64,000 nucleotides of DNA from Klebsiella huaxiensis (GTDB lineage Bacteria; Pseudomonadota; Gammaproteobacteria; Enterobacterales; Enterobacteriaceae): positions 5,456,001 to 5,520,000 of the forward strand of contig NZ_CP036175.1 of NCBI RefSeq assembly GCF_003261575.2. The letters run 5' to 3'. The first letter of the stretch is position 1, and each line of letters begins with the position of its first letter. Shown here piece by piece: positions 51,938 to 60,311 of this stretch. The notes beneath the pieces are model-generated. The model searched no databases and was not told the DNA's origin. It was given only the letters and a program-made list of their open reading frames with translations. The position numbers and the translations under genes were made by a program.

Positions 51938-54018
51938 GCCAGATCGATGACGATATCCTTGATGCCCTGACCCATGTCTCTTTTCCTAAGGGATTCACTC
52001 AGGCAGAGCCGAATTCCATACTGACACTTGATAACGTCAACTACCCGGTATGGAACGCCGATGCGCTGGTCGTCGGTAGCGGAGCCGCGGGGCTACGCGC
52101 TGCCGTTGAGCTGAAACGCCGCCAGCAAAACGTGCTGTTGGCCACCGCCGGATTATATATGGGAACCTCCGCCTGCTCGGGTTCGGATAAACAGACGCTG
52201 TTTACCGCCGCTACCGCTGGCAACGGCGATAGTTTCCTCAAGCTGGCCGATGCGCTGGCCAGCGGCGGCGCCATGGATCACGATACCGCCTATGTGGAAG
52301 CGGTGGGTTCGTTGCACACCCTGGGCGGACTCCAGTTCCTGGGCCTGGAGCTACCGGAAGATCGCTATGGCGCGATCCTGCGCTATCAAACCGACCACGA
52401 CGAAGCCGGGCGTGCCACCTCCTGCGGCCCACGAACTTCGCGTCTGATGGTGAAGGTTCTGCTGGAAGAAGTGCAGCGGCTGAGTATCCCGCTGCTGAGC
52501 AGTGCGACGATTATCAAGCTACTACGCCAGCGCGATGACTCAGGTAGCGAACGCGTTGTCGGGGCGATTATGGTAACCGGCTCCCGCGCCCATAATCCGT
52601 GGGGACTGGCGCTGGTGATCGCCCCCAATGTCGTGCTGGCGACCGGCGGTCCCGGAGAGCTTTACCGCGACAGCGTCTACCCCAATAAATGCTTCGGTTC
52701 GCTGGGGCTGGCGCTGGAAGAGGGACTCACGCTCGCCAACCTGACCGAAAGCCAGTTCGGCATCGGCACGCCGCGTAGCGCCTTTCCATGGAATTTATCC
52801 GGCACCTACGTGCAGGTGATCCCCTATATCTATTCGGTTGATAGCGACGGCGGCGAACATAACTTTCTCGCTGACTACTACCGCACCACGCAGGAACTGG
52901 CATCCAATATCTTCCGCAAGGGATATCAATGGCCGTTCCATGCAACCAGAGTGATAGACTTTGGCTCCAGCCTGTTAGATATGGCGGTGGCGCATGAGCA
53001 ACAGTTAGGCCGCAAAGTCTATATGGATTTTAACCGCAATCCTGAAGCGGTGCCGGGCGATCACCCTTTCTCGCTGGAGCGGCTTGACGACGACGTGCGG
53101 GCTTATCTGGAGAACAACGACGCGCTGGCGGCGCTGCCGATTGAACGCTTGCGACAAATGAACCCGCTATCGATCGCCCTGTATAAAATGCACGGTCACG
53201 ACCTGGCGCAAGAGCCATTGCAGTTCGCCATGAATAACCAGCATATGAATGGTGGTATTGAGGTCGACATCTGGGGGCAAACGTCGCTGCCCGGCTGCTT
53301 TGCGGTAGGTGAAGTCGCCGGAACCCACGGCGTCACTCGCCCCGGCGGCGCGGCGCTCAACGCCGGACAGGTCTTTGCCGTGCGGCTGGCGCGCTATATC
53401 GCCGAAGCAGGCAAACACGGCTCTACAGGCGATGTAACGGCGCTGGCAAGCGCACCGATCGCAGCGGTCAGGGAAATCATTGGCCAGGCGCTGGCAAACT
53501 CATCCGGGATGTCGCTGCTCACGGTCAAAAAGCAGATTCAGACGCGCATGTCCGATTCCGCCGGTTTTATTTGCCGGGCCGAAGATGTTGGTCATGCATG
53601 CCGCGATGCACTGTTATTACTGGAGTTTATCCAGCAGCATGGACTGACCATCAATCACCCGGCCGAAATCGCGGAACTCTTTATGTGGCGGCAGCTGGCG
53701 CTGACGTCGACGGCGGTTCTCACCGCATTGGACCATTACGTCACGGCTGGCGGGGGAAGCCGGGGCGCAAGAATGATTCTGGATGCCAACGGAGAATGCT
53801 TGCCGGTCGCTCGCCAGGGCGCGGTAGAAGCCTGGCGCTTCCGCCCCGAAAAAAGCCATGATAAAGAGTGTAAAATCACGATCAAATATCATCAAAACAA
53901 ATGGATTATTGCTGATAAAAAACTAAGGAGCCTTTACGATATTAAAAATAATTATTTTGAAAAAAAATGGCCAGACTTTCTTTGCGGTAAAATCTATTTA
54001 AGCAACAGTTCAAAGTAG
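51934..54018 (+). CDS. Fumarate-reductase-like FAD flavoprotein
   Basis: 694 aa. FAD domain: VVGSGAAGLRAAVE with GSGAAG at 48-53; mid-protein ATGGPGELYRDSV; FAD-proximal GEVAGTHGVTRPGGAALNAGQ, matching the FrdA/SdhA signature. The family oxidises or reduces an activated C-C bond (succinate, urocanate or ketosteroids). No heme or CxxC domain is seen, and no Fe-S subunit gene is adjacent, so the electron partner is unknown. The last ~55 residues are Lys-rich and their DNA is AT-rich, unlike the rest of the gene. Translationally coupled to the CoA-transferase. Confidence 0.85.
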   Translation: MSQIDDDILDALTHVSFPKGFTQAEPNSILTLDNVNYPVWNADALVVGSGAAGLRAAVELKRRQQNVLLATAGLYMGTSACSGSDKQTLFTAATAGNGDSFLKLADALASGGAMDHDTAYVEAVGSLHTLGGLQFLGLELPEDRYGAILRYQTDHDEAGRATSCGPRTSRLMVKVLLEEVQRLSIPLLSSATIIKLLRQRDDSGSERVVGAIMVTGSRAHNPWGLALVIAPNVVLATGGPGELYRDSVYPNKCFGSLGLALEEGLTLANLTESQFGIGTPRSAFPWNLSGTYVQVIPYIYSVDSDGGEHNFLADYYRTTQELASNIFRKGYQWPFHATRVIDFGSSLLDMAVAHEQQLGRKVYMDFNRNPEAVPGDHPFSLERLDDDVRAYLENNDALAALPIERLRQMNPLSIALYKMHGHDLAQEPLQFAMNNQHMNGGIEVDIWGQTSLPGCFAVGEVAGTHGVTRPGGAALNAGQVFAVRLARYIAEAGKHGSTGDVTALASAPIAAVREIIGQALANSSGMSLLTVKKQIQTRMSDSAGFICRAEDVGHACRDALLLLEFIQQHGLTINHPAEIAELFMWRQLALTSTAVLTALDHYVTAGGGSRGARMILDANGECLPVARQGAVEAWRFRPEKSHDKECKITIKYHQNKWIIADKKLRSLYDIKNNYFEKKWPDFLCGKIYLSNSSK

Positions 54019-54144
54019 ATATTTAACACACCACCGCGCCCTACGGCCAATATATAAAAACAGCTCTGTGACAAGCCTGACCTTCCCTGGTGAGTGAATC
54101 AACACCAGGGAGTCAAAATATATATCCATTATAAAGGTCTGCCC

Positions 54145-55425
54145 ATGAAGAAAATTAAAAATTATAGATGGCATATGATTGCACTCGTATGCTTTATTAC
54201 CGTGATAAATTATCTAGACCGTACGGCATTAGGCATTGCCGCTCCCACAATAATGGAAACAACAGGGATTACCAAAGAGCAATATTCCTGGGTTGTCAGC
54301 GCTTTCCAACTGGCTTATACGCTTGGCCAACCCATTATGGGATTTTTCATTGATACCGTAGGATTAAAAATTAGTTTTGCCATCTGCGCCGCTATCTGGG
54401 GTCTGGCAACGATGGGACATGCTCTGACCGGGACATGGCAAGGTCTGGCATTTATGCGCAGCATCATGGGTTTCAGCGAAGCCTCAGCAATTCCCGCAGG
54501 CGTCAAAACAGCTTCCACATGGTTTCCGGCAAAAGAACGCGGTATTGCCACTGGCGTCTTCAACATGGGGACATCTCTGGGGGCAATGCTCGCACCGCCG
54601 CTTATCGCCTGGTGCATCATGTTCCATAGCTGGCAATTTGCCTTTATTGTCTCAGGAGCCATGGCTTTATTTGCCGCTATCTTCTGGTTCATTTTCTATA
54701 AAGATCCAAAAGACGCCAAAGGATTATCTCAGGAAGAACGCGACTATATTGAATCCGGGCAAGAAAAACATCTTAGCTCGGAAAAAAAGGAGAGAGCTTC
54801 AGTTATCTCAATTCTTAAGCAACGTAATTTCTGGGGAATTGGCATTGCGCGTTTCCTGGCAGACCCGGCGTGGGGGACAATTAATTTCTGGGTACCGATA
54901 TTCTTCGTTGAAACGCTGCATTTCAGCTTAAAAGAGATAGCGATGTTCGTCTGGCTGCCATTTCTTTTAGGTGATTTAGGTTGTCTGGCAAGCGGTTTTG
55001 TAGCGAAGTTCTTTAATGACAGGGGTATTAGCCTGATCAACTCTCGTCGTATTACGTTCACTATCGCCGCCATCATTATGATGACAATTGGGTTAGTCAG
55101 TATTGTTGACAACCCCTACATCGCGGTGGTTCTCATCAGTATTGGTGCCTTTTCTCACCAACTGCTGTCCACGGTGGCGGCAACATTGGGCGCAGATTTA
55201 TTTAAAAAAGACGAGGTCGCTACCGTTGTGGGAATGGCCGGCGCATGTGCATGGTCAGGACAATTGCTGTTTAACCTATTTATCGGCGCTTTCGTCAGCA
55301 TCATTGGTTTCGCCCCTTTCTTCGTTGCTCTGGCATTCTTTGATATTATCGGCGCAATCGCGCTATGGGTATTAATTAAAGAACCAACGGTAACAACTGA
55401 AGAGATGCAGTTGGCGACCAACTAA
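54145..55425 (+). CDS. MFS transporter, anion:cation symporter (ACS) type
   Basis: 426 aa, about 12 helices, related to ExuT/GudP-type importers of sugar acids. The start WHMIALVCFITVINYLDRTALGIAAPTIMETTGITKEQYSWVVSAFQLAYTLGQP is the ACS-family signature. I use ATG 54145 behind AAAGG; the frame from 54094 adds a non-membrane leader. It ends the operon, 126 bp after the flavoprotein gene, and is more AT-rich than the enzymes. A polyhydroxy organic acid is the likely substrate class, by family. Confidence 0.9.
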   Translation: MKKIKNYRWHMIALVCFITVINYLDRTALGIAAPTIMETTGITKEQYSWVVSAFQLAYTLGQPIMGFFIDTVGLKISFAICAAIWGLATMGHALTGTWQGLAFMRSIMGFSEASAIPAGVKTASTWFPAKERGIATGVFNMGTSLGAMLAPPLIAWCIMFHSWQFAFIVSGAMALFAAIFWFIFYKDPKDAKGLSQEERDYIESGQEKHLSSEKKERASVISILKQRNFWGIGIARFLADPAWGTINFWVPIFFVETLHFSLKEIAMFVWLPFLLGDLGCLASGFVAKFFNDRGISLINSRRITFTIAAIIMMTIGLVSIVDNPYIAVVLISIGAFSHQLLSTVAATLGADLFKKDEVATVVGMAGACAWSGQLLFNLFIGAFVSIIGFAPFFVALAFFDIIGAIALWVLIKEPTVTTEEMQLATN

Positions 55426-55442
55426 CGCTTCTTAATGAGGGC

Positions 55443-55472
55443 CAGGCACTATAACCTTGTTTATAGTGCCTG
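55443..55472. terminator. Bidirectional terminator
   Basis: Perfect 12-bp stem caggcactataa / ttatagtgcctg with loop ccttgt, followed by tttatctt. It lies between the convergent MFS and EamA genes. Confidence 0.9.
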
Positions 55473-55478
55473 TTTATC

Positions 55479-56411
55479 TTACCGTGCCTGGCTTTTACTC
55501 GCCTTATTCACCCACCAGATCCCGGTACACACCAGTACCAACGCAACAACGTATTTCCAGTCCCAAATATTTTCGCCAAGGAAAATAGCCGACAGGACCG
55601 TGCCGGAAACGGGGATCAGAAAGTTAAACGGCGCGATCATGCCCACGCGATTATGCTTGAGTAAGATACTCCATAGCGCGAAAGCGACTGAAGAGAGGAG
55701 CGTCAAATAGCCCAGAATCAACACGGATGCAGTGCCATGTACGGCAAGCGTTCCTCCGCTCAGATAGCCGCCAACTAGCAGGGCAATTCCACCAAAAGAC
55801 AACTGCCAGCCGGTCATCACCGTTGGGTCTACCGTCTGCGAAATGCGTTTACCGTAAAGCGTCGCAGCCGACAGAACAAAAGCCGCCAGCACCACAAAGC
55901 CATCACCCAGCCAGATAAAACTAAAGTCGCTTAGCGAGTGGTTAAAGTTCACCAGCAGCACACCAGTAAAACCAAGAATACAGCCGAGCGTTTTGTTATA
56001 GCTTAGCTTGTCATTTTGGTAGATAAAATGCGCCAGCAGTACGCTGAAGAAGGTACCGGTGGCATTCATAATCGACCCTTTGACGCCGGTGGTAAACGCT
56101 AATCCAATATAGAAAAAAATATACTGGATGGAGGTTTGCGTCAGCCCCAGCACCACCAGCTGTCCATACTGGCGGCCCTTCAGGCGACTGATAGGTTTAT
56201 GCTGTAGCAGGGCGAAGAGCAGCAAGAGCATACCCGCAAATAAAAAACGGTAGCCAGCAAAAACCACCTTTGACGGTATATCGTCCGTGGCAATCTGAAA
56301 TAGTTCATAACCGCTTTTAATCGCAGGGTAAGCGCTTCCCCACAGCAGGCAGCAGAGGGTTGCGCAAGCATAGGAGACATTCTTACGGGAAAAAACTGAG
56401 GGTGCATCCAT
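55479..56411 (-). CDS. EamA/DMT-family transporter
   Basis: 310-aa ten-helix exporter with two EamA repeats (SYACATLCCLLWGSAYPAIKSG; GDGFVVLAAFVLSAATLYGKRIS). It belongs to the same superfamily as YtfF but is not an orthologue. It is convergent with the catabolic operon and shares its terminator, so a functional link is uncertain; it may belong to the same insertion. Substrate unknown. Confidence 0.88.
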   Translation of the reverse strand: MDAPSVFSRKNVSYACATLCCLLWGSAYPAIKSGYELFQIATDDIPSKVVFAGYRFLFAGMLLLLFALLQHKPISRLKGRQYGQLVVLGLTQTSIQYIFFYIGLAFTTGVKGSIMNATGTFFSVLLAHFIYQNDKLSYNKTLGCILGFTGVLLVNFNHSLSDFSFIWLGDGFVVLAAFVLSAATLYGKRISQTVDPTVMTGWQLSFGGIALLVGGYLSGGTLAVHGTASVLILGYLTLLSSVAFALWSILLKHNRVGMIAPFNFLIPVSGTVLSAIFLGENIWDWKYVVALVLVCTGIWWVNKASKSQAR

Positions 56412-56510
56412 TCACTTCACCAGAAATAAAATAGCGTTTTATTTTATTATCCGGAAAGTTGCTAAGAATAGCTACCATACAAGGAAAATATTACTGAATG
56501 CAGAAAAGCA

Positions 56511-56535
56511 AAACGCCGGCACAAGGCCGGCGTTT
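56511..56535 (-). terminator. Terminator of the rpsF operon
   Basis: Perfect stem aaacgccggc / gccggcgttt with loop acaag, 22 bp beyond the rplI stop, with a T-rich tract (ttttgctttt) following on the minus strand. Confidence 0.92.
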
Positions 56536-56556
56536 CGACGCGAGTTGAGTAAAAAA

Positions 56557-57006
56557 TTACTCAGCTACAACGTTAACAACCAGTTTAGCGAAAACTTCGC
56601 TGTGAACCTGGAAGTCCACTTCGTGCTCACCGGTGGTGCGCAGAACGCCGTTCGGCAGGCGAACTTCGCTCTTAGCAACGGCAACGCCAGCTGCAGTTAC
56701 AGCGTCAGCGATGTCGCGGGTACCGATGGAACCGAACAGTTTACCTTCGTCGCCAGATTTAGACGCGATGGTAACAGTGCCCAGTGCGTTGATTGCTTCA
56801 GCACGTGCGTTAGCAGCGCCCAGAACTTCTGCCAGTTTGGCTTCCAGTTCAGCACGGCGTGCTTCGAAGAATTCAACGTTTTTCTTGGTAGCAGGAACAG
56901 CTTTACCCTGTGGTACCAGGAAGTTACGAGCATAGCCCGCTTTAACGTTAACCTGATCACCCAGGCTACCCAGGTTTGCTACTTTATCAAGCAGAATAAC
57001 TTGCAT
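56557..57006 (-). CDS. rplI: 50S ribosomal protein L9
   Basis: 149 aa. The N-terminal MQVILLDKVANLGSLGDQVNVKAGYARNFLVPQGKAVPAT is the L9 signature that binds 23S rRNA; a long helix leads to the C-terminal domain. Last gene of the rpsF-priB-rpsR-rplI operon, 39 bp after rpsR. In E. coli it is followed by yjfZ/ytfA/ytfB as I recall; here a 9.5-kb accessory block follows. Confidence 0.99.
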   Translation of the reverse strand: MQVILLDKVANLGSLGDQVNVKAGYARNFLVPQGKAVPATKKNVEFFEARRAELEAKLAEVLGAANARAEAINALGTVTIASKSGDEGKLFGSIGTRDIADAVTAAGVAVAKSEVRLPNGVLRTTGEHEVDFQVHSEVFAKLVVNVVAE

Positions 57007-57045
57007 TACCTTATCCTCTTAAAGTCGTTAATAGACAGCGGCCGA

Positions 57046-57273
57046 TTACTGATGACGATCGGTATACGGCAGCAGGGACAAGTAGCGAGCGCGCTTGATG
57101 CAGCGAGCCAGCTGGCGCTGGTATTTTGCACGAGTACCGGTGATACGGCTCGGGACAATTTTACCGCTTTCGGTAATGTAGTTTTTCAACGTTGCGATGT
57201 CTTTGTAATCGATCTCAACAACGCCTTCCGCGGTGAAACGGCAGAACTTGCGACGACGGAAATAACGTGCCAT
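57046..57273 (-). CDS. rpsR: 30S ribosomal protein S18
   Basis: 75 aa, complete and nearly invariant ([18 protein letters not shown]...). It binds the 30S platform with S6. The single Cys near the N-terminus and the basic C-terminus are as expected. The S6:S18 complex also feeds back on its own mRNA through the leader upstream of rpsF. It lies 4 bp after priB. Confidence 0.99.
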
Positions 57274-57277
57274 ATGG

Positions 57278-57592
57278 CTAGTCTCCAGAATCTATCAATT
57301 CAATCTGCTCGGCATGCAGAACCATTTTGCTCAAGCCGTTCTTTGCCTTGTGGCAAGAAATGAACCCTCGAACGATTACTGCGCTACCGACCGTTATACT
57401 GTGAGTAATGGCTTGGTTTTCGTGTCCGCTAATAATAACGGGCATTTGGCACCATGCCTGCCGGTGAAAACCGGCTTCCTCCTGCACTGAACGATGCTCA
57501 AGCACGAACTGGCAGTGTGGAATTCCTGATGGGCTGACCTTACGAAGTGGAGTCCTGCAGATTATGCCGGACAGTTCCAGACGATTGGTCAT
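57278..57592 (-). CDS. priB: Primosomal replication protein N (PriB)
   Basis: 104-aa OB-fold single-strand-binding protein that stabilises PriA at stalled forks in replication restart. The sequence ([35 protein letters not shown]...) is collinear with E. coli PriB. Embedded between rpsF (5 bp) and rpsR (4 bp), so made with ribosomal proteins. Confidence 0.98.
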
Positions 57593-57597
57593 CAGGA

Positions 57598-57993
57598 TTA
57601 CTCTTCAGAATCCCCAGCTTCGGAATCATCTGCGGTTTCGTTTGCGAAATCTTCGCGACGCTCACGGCGCTCGTCTTTCGCTTTAACCATCGGAGATGCT
57701 TCGGTAACTGCGTGCTTAGTACGCATTACCATGCTGCGGATAACGGCGTCGTTGAAGCGGAAGTTAGTTTCCAGCTCATCGATCGCTTCCTGCGGGGCTT
57801 CAACGTTCAGCAGAACGTAGTGAGCTTTGTGCAGTTTGTTGATCGGATAAGCCAGCTGACGGCGGCCCCAGTCTTCCAGACGGTGGATCGTACCTTCTGC
57901 TGCAGTGATTGCACCAGTGTAACGTTCGATCATACCCGGAACCTGTTCGCTCTGGTCAGGATGGACCATAAAAACGATTTCGTAATGACGCAT
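57598..57993 (-). CDS. rpsF: 30S ribosomal protein S6
   Basis: 131 aa. Starts MRHYEIVFMVHPDQSEQVPGMIERY and ends in the acidic tail ETADDSEAGDSEE, where RimK adds glutamates in E. coli. First gene of the operon. AAGGAG precedes its ATG by about 8 bp; the S6:S18 leader hairpin lies 26-61 nt upstream. Confidence 0.99.
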   Translation of the reverse strand: MRHYEIVFMVHPDQSEQVPGMIERYTGAITAAEGTIHRLEDWGRRQLAYPINKLHKAHYVLLNVEAPQEAIDELETNFRFNDAVIRSMVMRTKHAVTEASPMVKAKDERRERREDFANETADDSEAGDSEE

Positions 57994-58018
57994 CGAATTG
58001 CTCCTTACGGATTATTCA

Positions 58019-58054
58019 GCCTCCTGTCTGGGTCAGCCGCGGCCCATGGAGGCA
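58019..58054 (-). ncRNA. S6:S18 ribosomal protein leader hairpin
   Basis: On the minus strand the rpsF 5' UTR folds as GCCUCC / GGAGGC (outer stem) enclosing UGGG / CCCA (inner stem), with a CCG in the loop side (UGGGCCGCGGCUGACCCA). A two-tier hairpin with an exposed CCG is the recognised S6:S18 autoregulatory motif. The flanking 57994-58018 holds the ribosome site. From 58055 to the yjfY start nothing further is recognised. Confidence 0.6.
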
Positions 58055-58332
58055 AGGAACGTGTTAAAGGGCGGCTGAAAAATTGACGCGTCATAATACG
58101 TGCGAGCATGGTTTAAGACAAGTGAATTGTGCAAATAATTCGCACTAAGCGCAAAGTCACCCTAAGCCGGTGATTTAAAATTAATCAACGACGGAAGCGA
58201 CAATTTTTTGAACAACTGCATCAGAAATGGTCGCGATACGCCCGGCAGACAGCAATTACACTTAGATCAGCAGCAATCCATAACCTAAAGGAACCGGGTT
58301 AACGTCAGGACTGTCAGTAAGGAGCGTAGAGT

Positions 58333-58608
58333 ATGAAATATATCCTCATCACCATGATGGCTGCGTTTTTGCTGAGCGCCAACGCGCTGGCAGCCATCAA
58401 AATCGATGGGCGTCAGGCGCGCAACATGGACGATGTGCAGAGCCTTGGCGTTATCTATATCAACCACAACATCGCCACTGAGCAAGAAGCCGATCGGGCG
58501 CTTAGCCAGCAGAGCGATGCCGAGGGAGCGAAATATTTTCAGCCGATCCTGCTCCATGAGCCAGGGAGCAATGGCCTGATTCATGCCAGTGCAGCTATTT
58601 ACCGCTAA
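58333..58608 (+). CDS. yjfY: YjfY, YdgH/BhsA/McbA-like (DUF1471) small exported protein
   Basis: 91 aa. Signal peptide 1-20 (ALA|A), then a 70-residue DUF1471 domain (IKIDGRQARNMDDVQSLGVIYINHNIATEQEADRALSQQSDAEGAKYFQPILL...). It matches E. coli YjfY and its position between ulaF and rpsF. Members of the family are stress-induced periplasmic proteins linked to biofilm and acid or peroxide response; the exact role here is unknown. Confidence 0.9.
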   Translation: MKYILITMMAAFLLSANALAAIKIDGRQARNMDDVQSLGVIYINHNIATEQEADRALSQQSDAEGAKYFQPILLHEPGSNGLIHASAAIYR

Positions 58609-58622
58609 CTCCCCATCTTTTT

Positions 58623-58650
58623 GACTTCGCCTCCATTACGGGGCGAAGTC
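58623..58650. terminator. Hairpin between yjfY and ulaF
   Basis: Stem gacttcgcc / ggcgaagtc with a 10-base loop, 15 bp after yjfY; followed by tta and lacking a long T-run. It probably serves yjfY and perhaps the convergent ula operon. Confidence 0.55.
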
Positions 58651-58761
58651 TTAATGCGATTGCGCATTATCTCGTTTTCTGGCTTATCAACAAAACTAAA
58701 AAGGCTCCGGAGCCAGACCGGTTGATTCATCATTACGATGAAAAGCTCCAGAGCACGTACC

Positions 58762-59448
58762 TTACTTTTGCCCGTAATAGGCGTTTGGCCCATGTTTTCG
58801 CATAAAGTGTTTGTCCATCAGCCAACTATCGATGGGCTTCAGTTGCGGGTTAATCGCGCGGGCAATCCACGCCATTCTCGCTACTTCTTCCATCACTACT
58901 GCGTTATGCACCGCATCATGCGCATCTTTGCCCCAGGCAAACGGACCGTGCTGATAGACCACAATCCCCGGCGTATGCAAAGGTTCGGCCTTGCCCAGCG
59001 TTTCAATGATCACGTGCCCGGTATTCAGCTCATAGGCTTCTTCAACTTCTAAGGCGCTTAACGCCCTGGTGCAGGGAATATCGCCAAAGAAGTAGTCCGC
59101 ATGGGTCGTCCCTAGCGCGGGAATGGCTAACCCCGCCTGCGCCCAGGCCGTCGCATGAGTAGAGTGGGTATGCACCACGCCGCCGAGACTCGGATAGCGA
59201 CGATACAGCGCCAGATGAGTGGCGGTATCAGAAGAAGGACGATACTGCCCTTCTACAATATTACCGTCCATATCCACCACCACCATGTCGTCTGCCTTCA
59301 TGGTTTCATAAGCAACACCGCTGGGTTTGATCGCCACCCGCCCGCGTTCACGGTCGATAGCGCTGACGTTGCCCCAAGTAAAGGTCACCAGCCCGTAGCG
59401 CGGTAAATCCATATTGGCTTCAAAAACCTGCTGTTTGAGCTTTTGCAT
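58762..59448 (-). CDS. ulaF: L-ribulose-5-phosphate 4-epimerase UlaF
   Basis: Converts L-ribulose-5-P to D-xylulose-5-P, the last step of anaerobic L-ascorbate use. 228 aa. Zn ligands are in VVHTHSTHATAWAQ; KPSGVAYE and FTWGNVSAIDRERG are aldolase II/AraD signatures. I use the ATG at 59448 (MQKLKQQVFEANMDLPRYG); the longer frame adds a glycine-rich tail from out-of-gene sequence. It overlaps the ulaE stop by one base (TAATG), last gene of the operon. Confidence 0.97.
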   Translation of the reverse strand: MQKLKQQVFEANMDLPRYGLVTFTWGNVSAIDRERGRVAIKPSGVAYETMKADDMVVVDMDGNIVEGQYRPSSDTATHLALYRRYPSLGGVVHTHSTHATAWAQAGLAIPALGTTHADYFFGDIPCTRALSALEVEEAYELNTGHVIIETLGKAEPLHTPGIVVYQHGPFAWGKDAHDAVHNAVVMEEVARMAWIARAINPQLKPIDSWLMDKHFMRKHGPNAYYGQK

Positions 59449-60302
59449 TACGCCGCCTCCACCAGACCGGCGCTTGCCATGCGCGCCTTCACCCAATCGC
59501 GAGCCTTCGCCACTTCGAGCGCAGGGTCGTCAGTGGTCTCACTCCACATCTCAATCAGATACGGCCCGCAATAGCCGCTCTGCTTGAGGGTTTCGAAACA
59601 GCGCTCGAAATCGACAACCCCTTTACCAAACGGCACGTTCTTGAATACGCCGGGTTTGGTATCTTTCACATGCACCGCCACGATATGCCCGATCCCCGCC
59701 TGGAGTTCCATCTGCACGTCGTTATCCCACGCCGACAGATTGCCGATATCCGGGTAAAGCTGGAACCATGGATTGTTTAGGTAGTGCGCATAGCCCAGCG
59801 CCTTGCTGATGGAGTTCATCAGCGGGTAGTCCATGATTTCCATCGCCAGCGTCACCTGCGCGCGGCTTGCCATCTCGACGCTCTCTTTCAGTCCATCACG
59901 AAACCGCCGACGCGTCTCGTTGTTGGCCTCCTGATAGTAAACGTCGTAACCGGCCAGTTGGATCACGCGAATGCCGACGTCCTGGGCGAACTGGATCGCT
60001 TTACGCATAATCTCCAGCCCCTGCGCACGTACTGCGTCATCTTCGCTGCCAAGCGGAAAGCGACGATGAGCGCTCAGGCACATGGACGGAACGCGCACGC
60101 CGGTTTCAGCAATCGCGTTAACCAACGCCAGGCGCTGCTCGCGGCTCCAGTCGAGACGCGCCAGTCGGGCATCAGTTTCATCCACCGACATTTCGACGAA
60201 GTCAAAACCCAGCTTTTTCGCAAGCTTCAGCCGCTCCATCCAGCACTCCCCAGCGGGGAGCGCTTTTTCATAGATGCCGAGCGGAATTTGTTTCGACAGC
60301 AT
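59448..60302 (-). CDS. ulaE: L-xylulose-5-phosphate 3-epimerase UlaE
   Basis: TIM-barrel epimerase of 284 aa. Makes L-ribulose-5-P from L-xylulose-5-P. Metal ligands fit IMDYPLM, LYPDIGNLSAW, AVHVKDTKPG and GPYLIEMWSE. Start MLSKQIPLGIYEKALP is the family N-terminus, with AAGGAG upstream. It is 9 bp after ulaD and coupled to ulaF. Confidence 0.97.
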   Translation of the reverse strand: MLSKQIPLGIYEKALPAGECWMERLKLAKKLGFDFVEMSVDETDARLARLDWSREQRLALVNAIAETGVRVPSMCLSAHRRFPLGSEDDAVRAQGLEIMRKAIQFAQDVGIRVIQLAGYDVYYQEANNETRRRFRDGLKESVEMASRAQVTLAMEIMDYPLMNSISKALGYAHYLNNPWFQLYPDIGNLSAWDNDVQMELQAGIGHIVAVHVKDTKPGVFKNVPFGKGVVDFERCFETLKQSGYCGPYLIEMWSETTDDPALEVAKARDWVKARMASAGLVEAA

Positions 60303-60311
60303 AGTTGCTCC

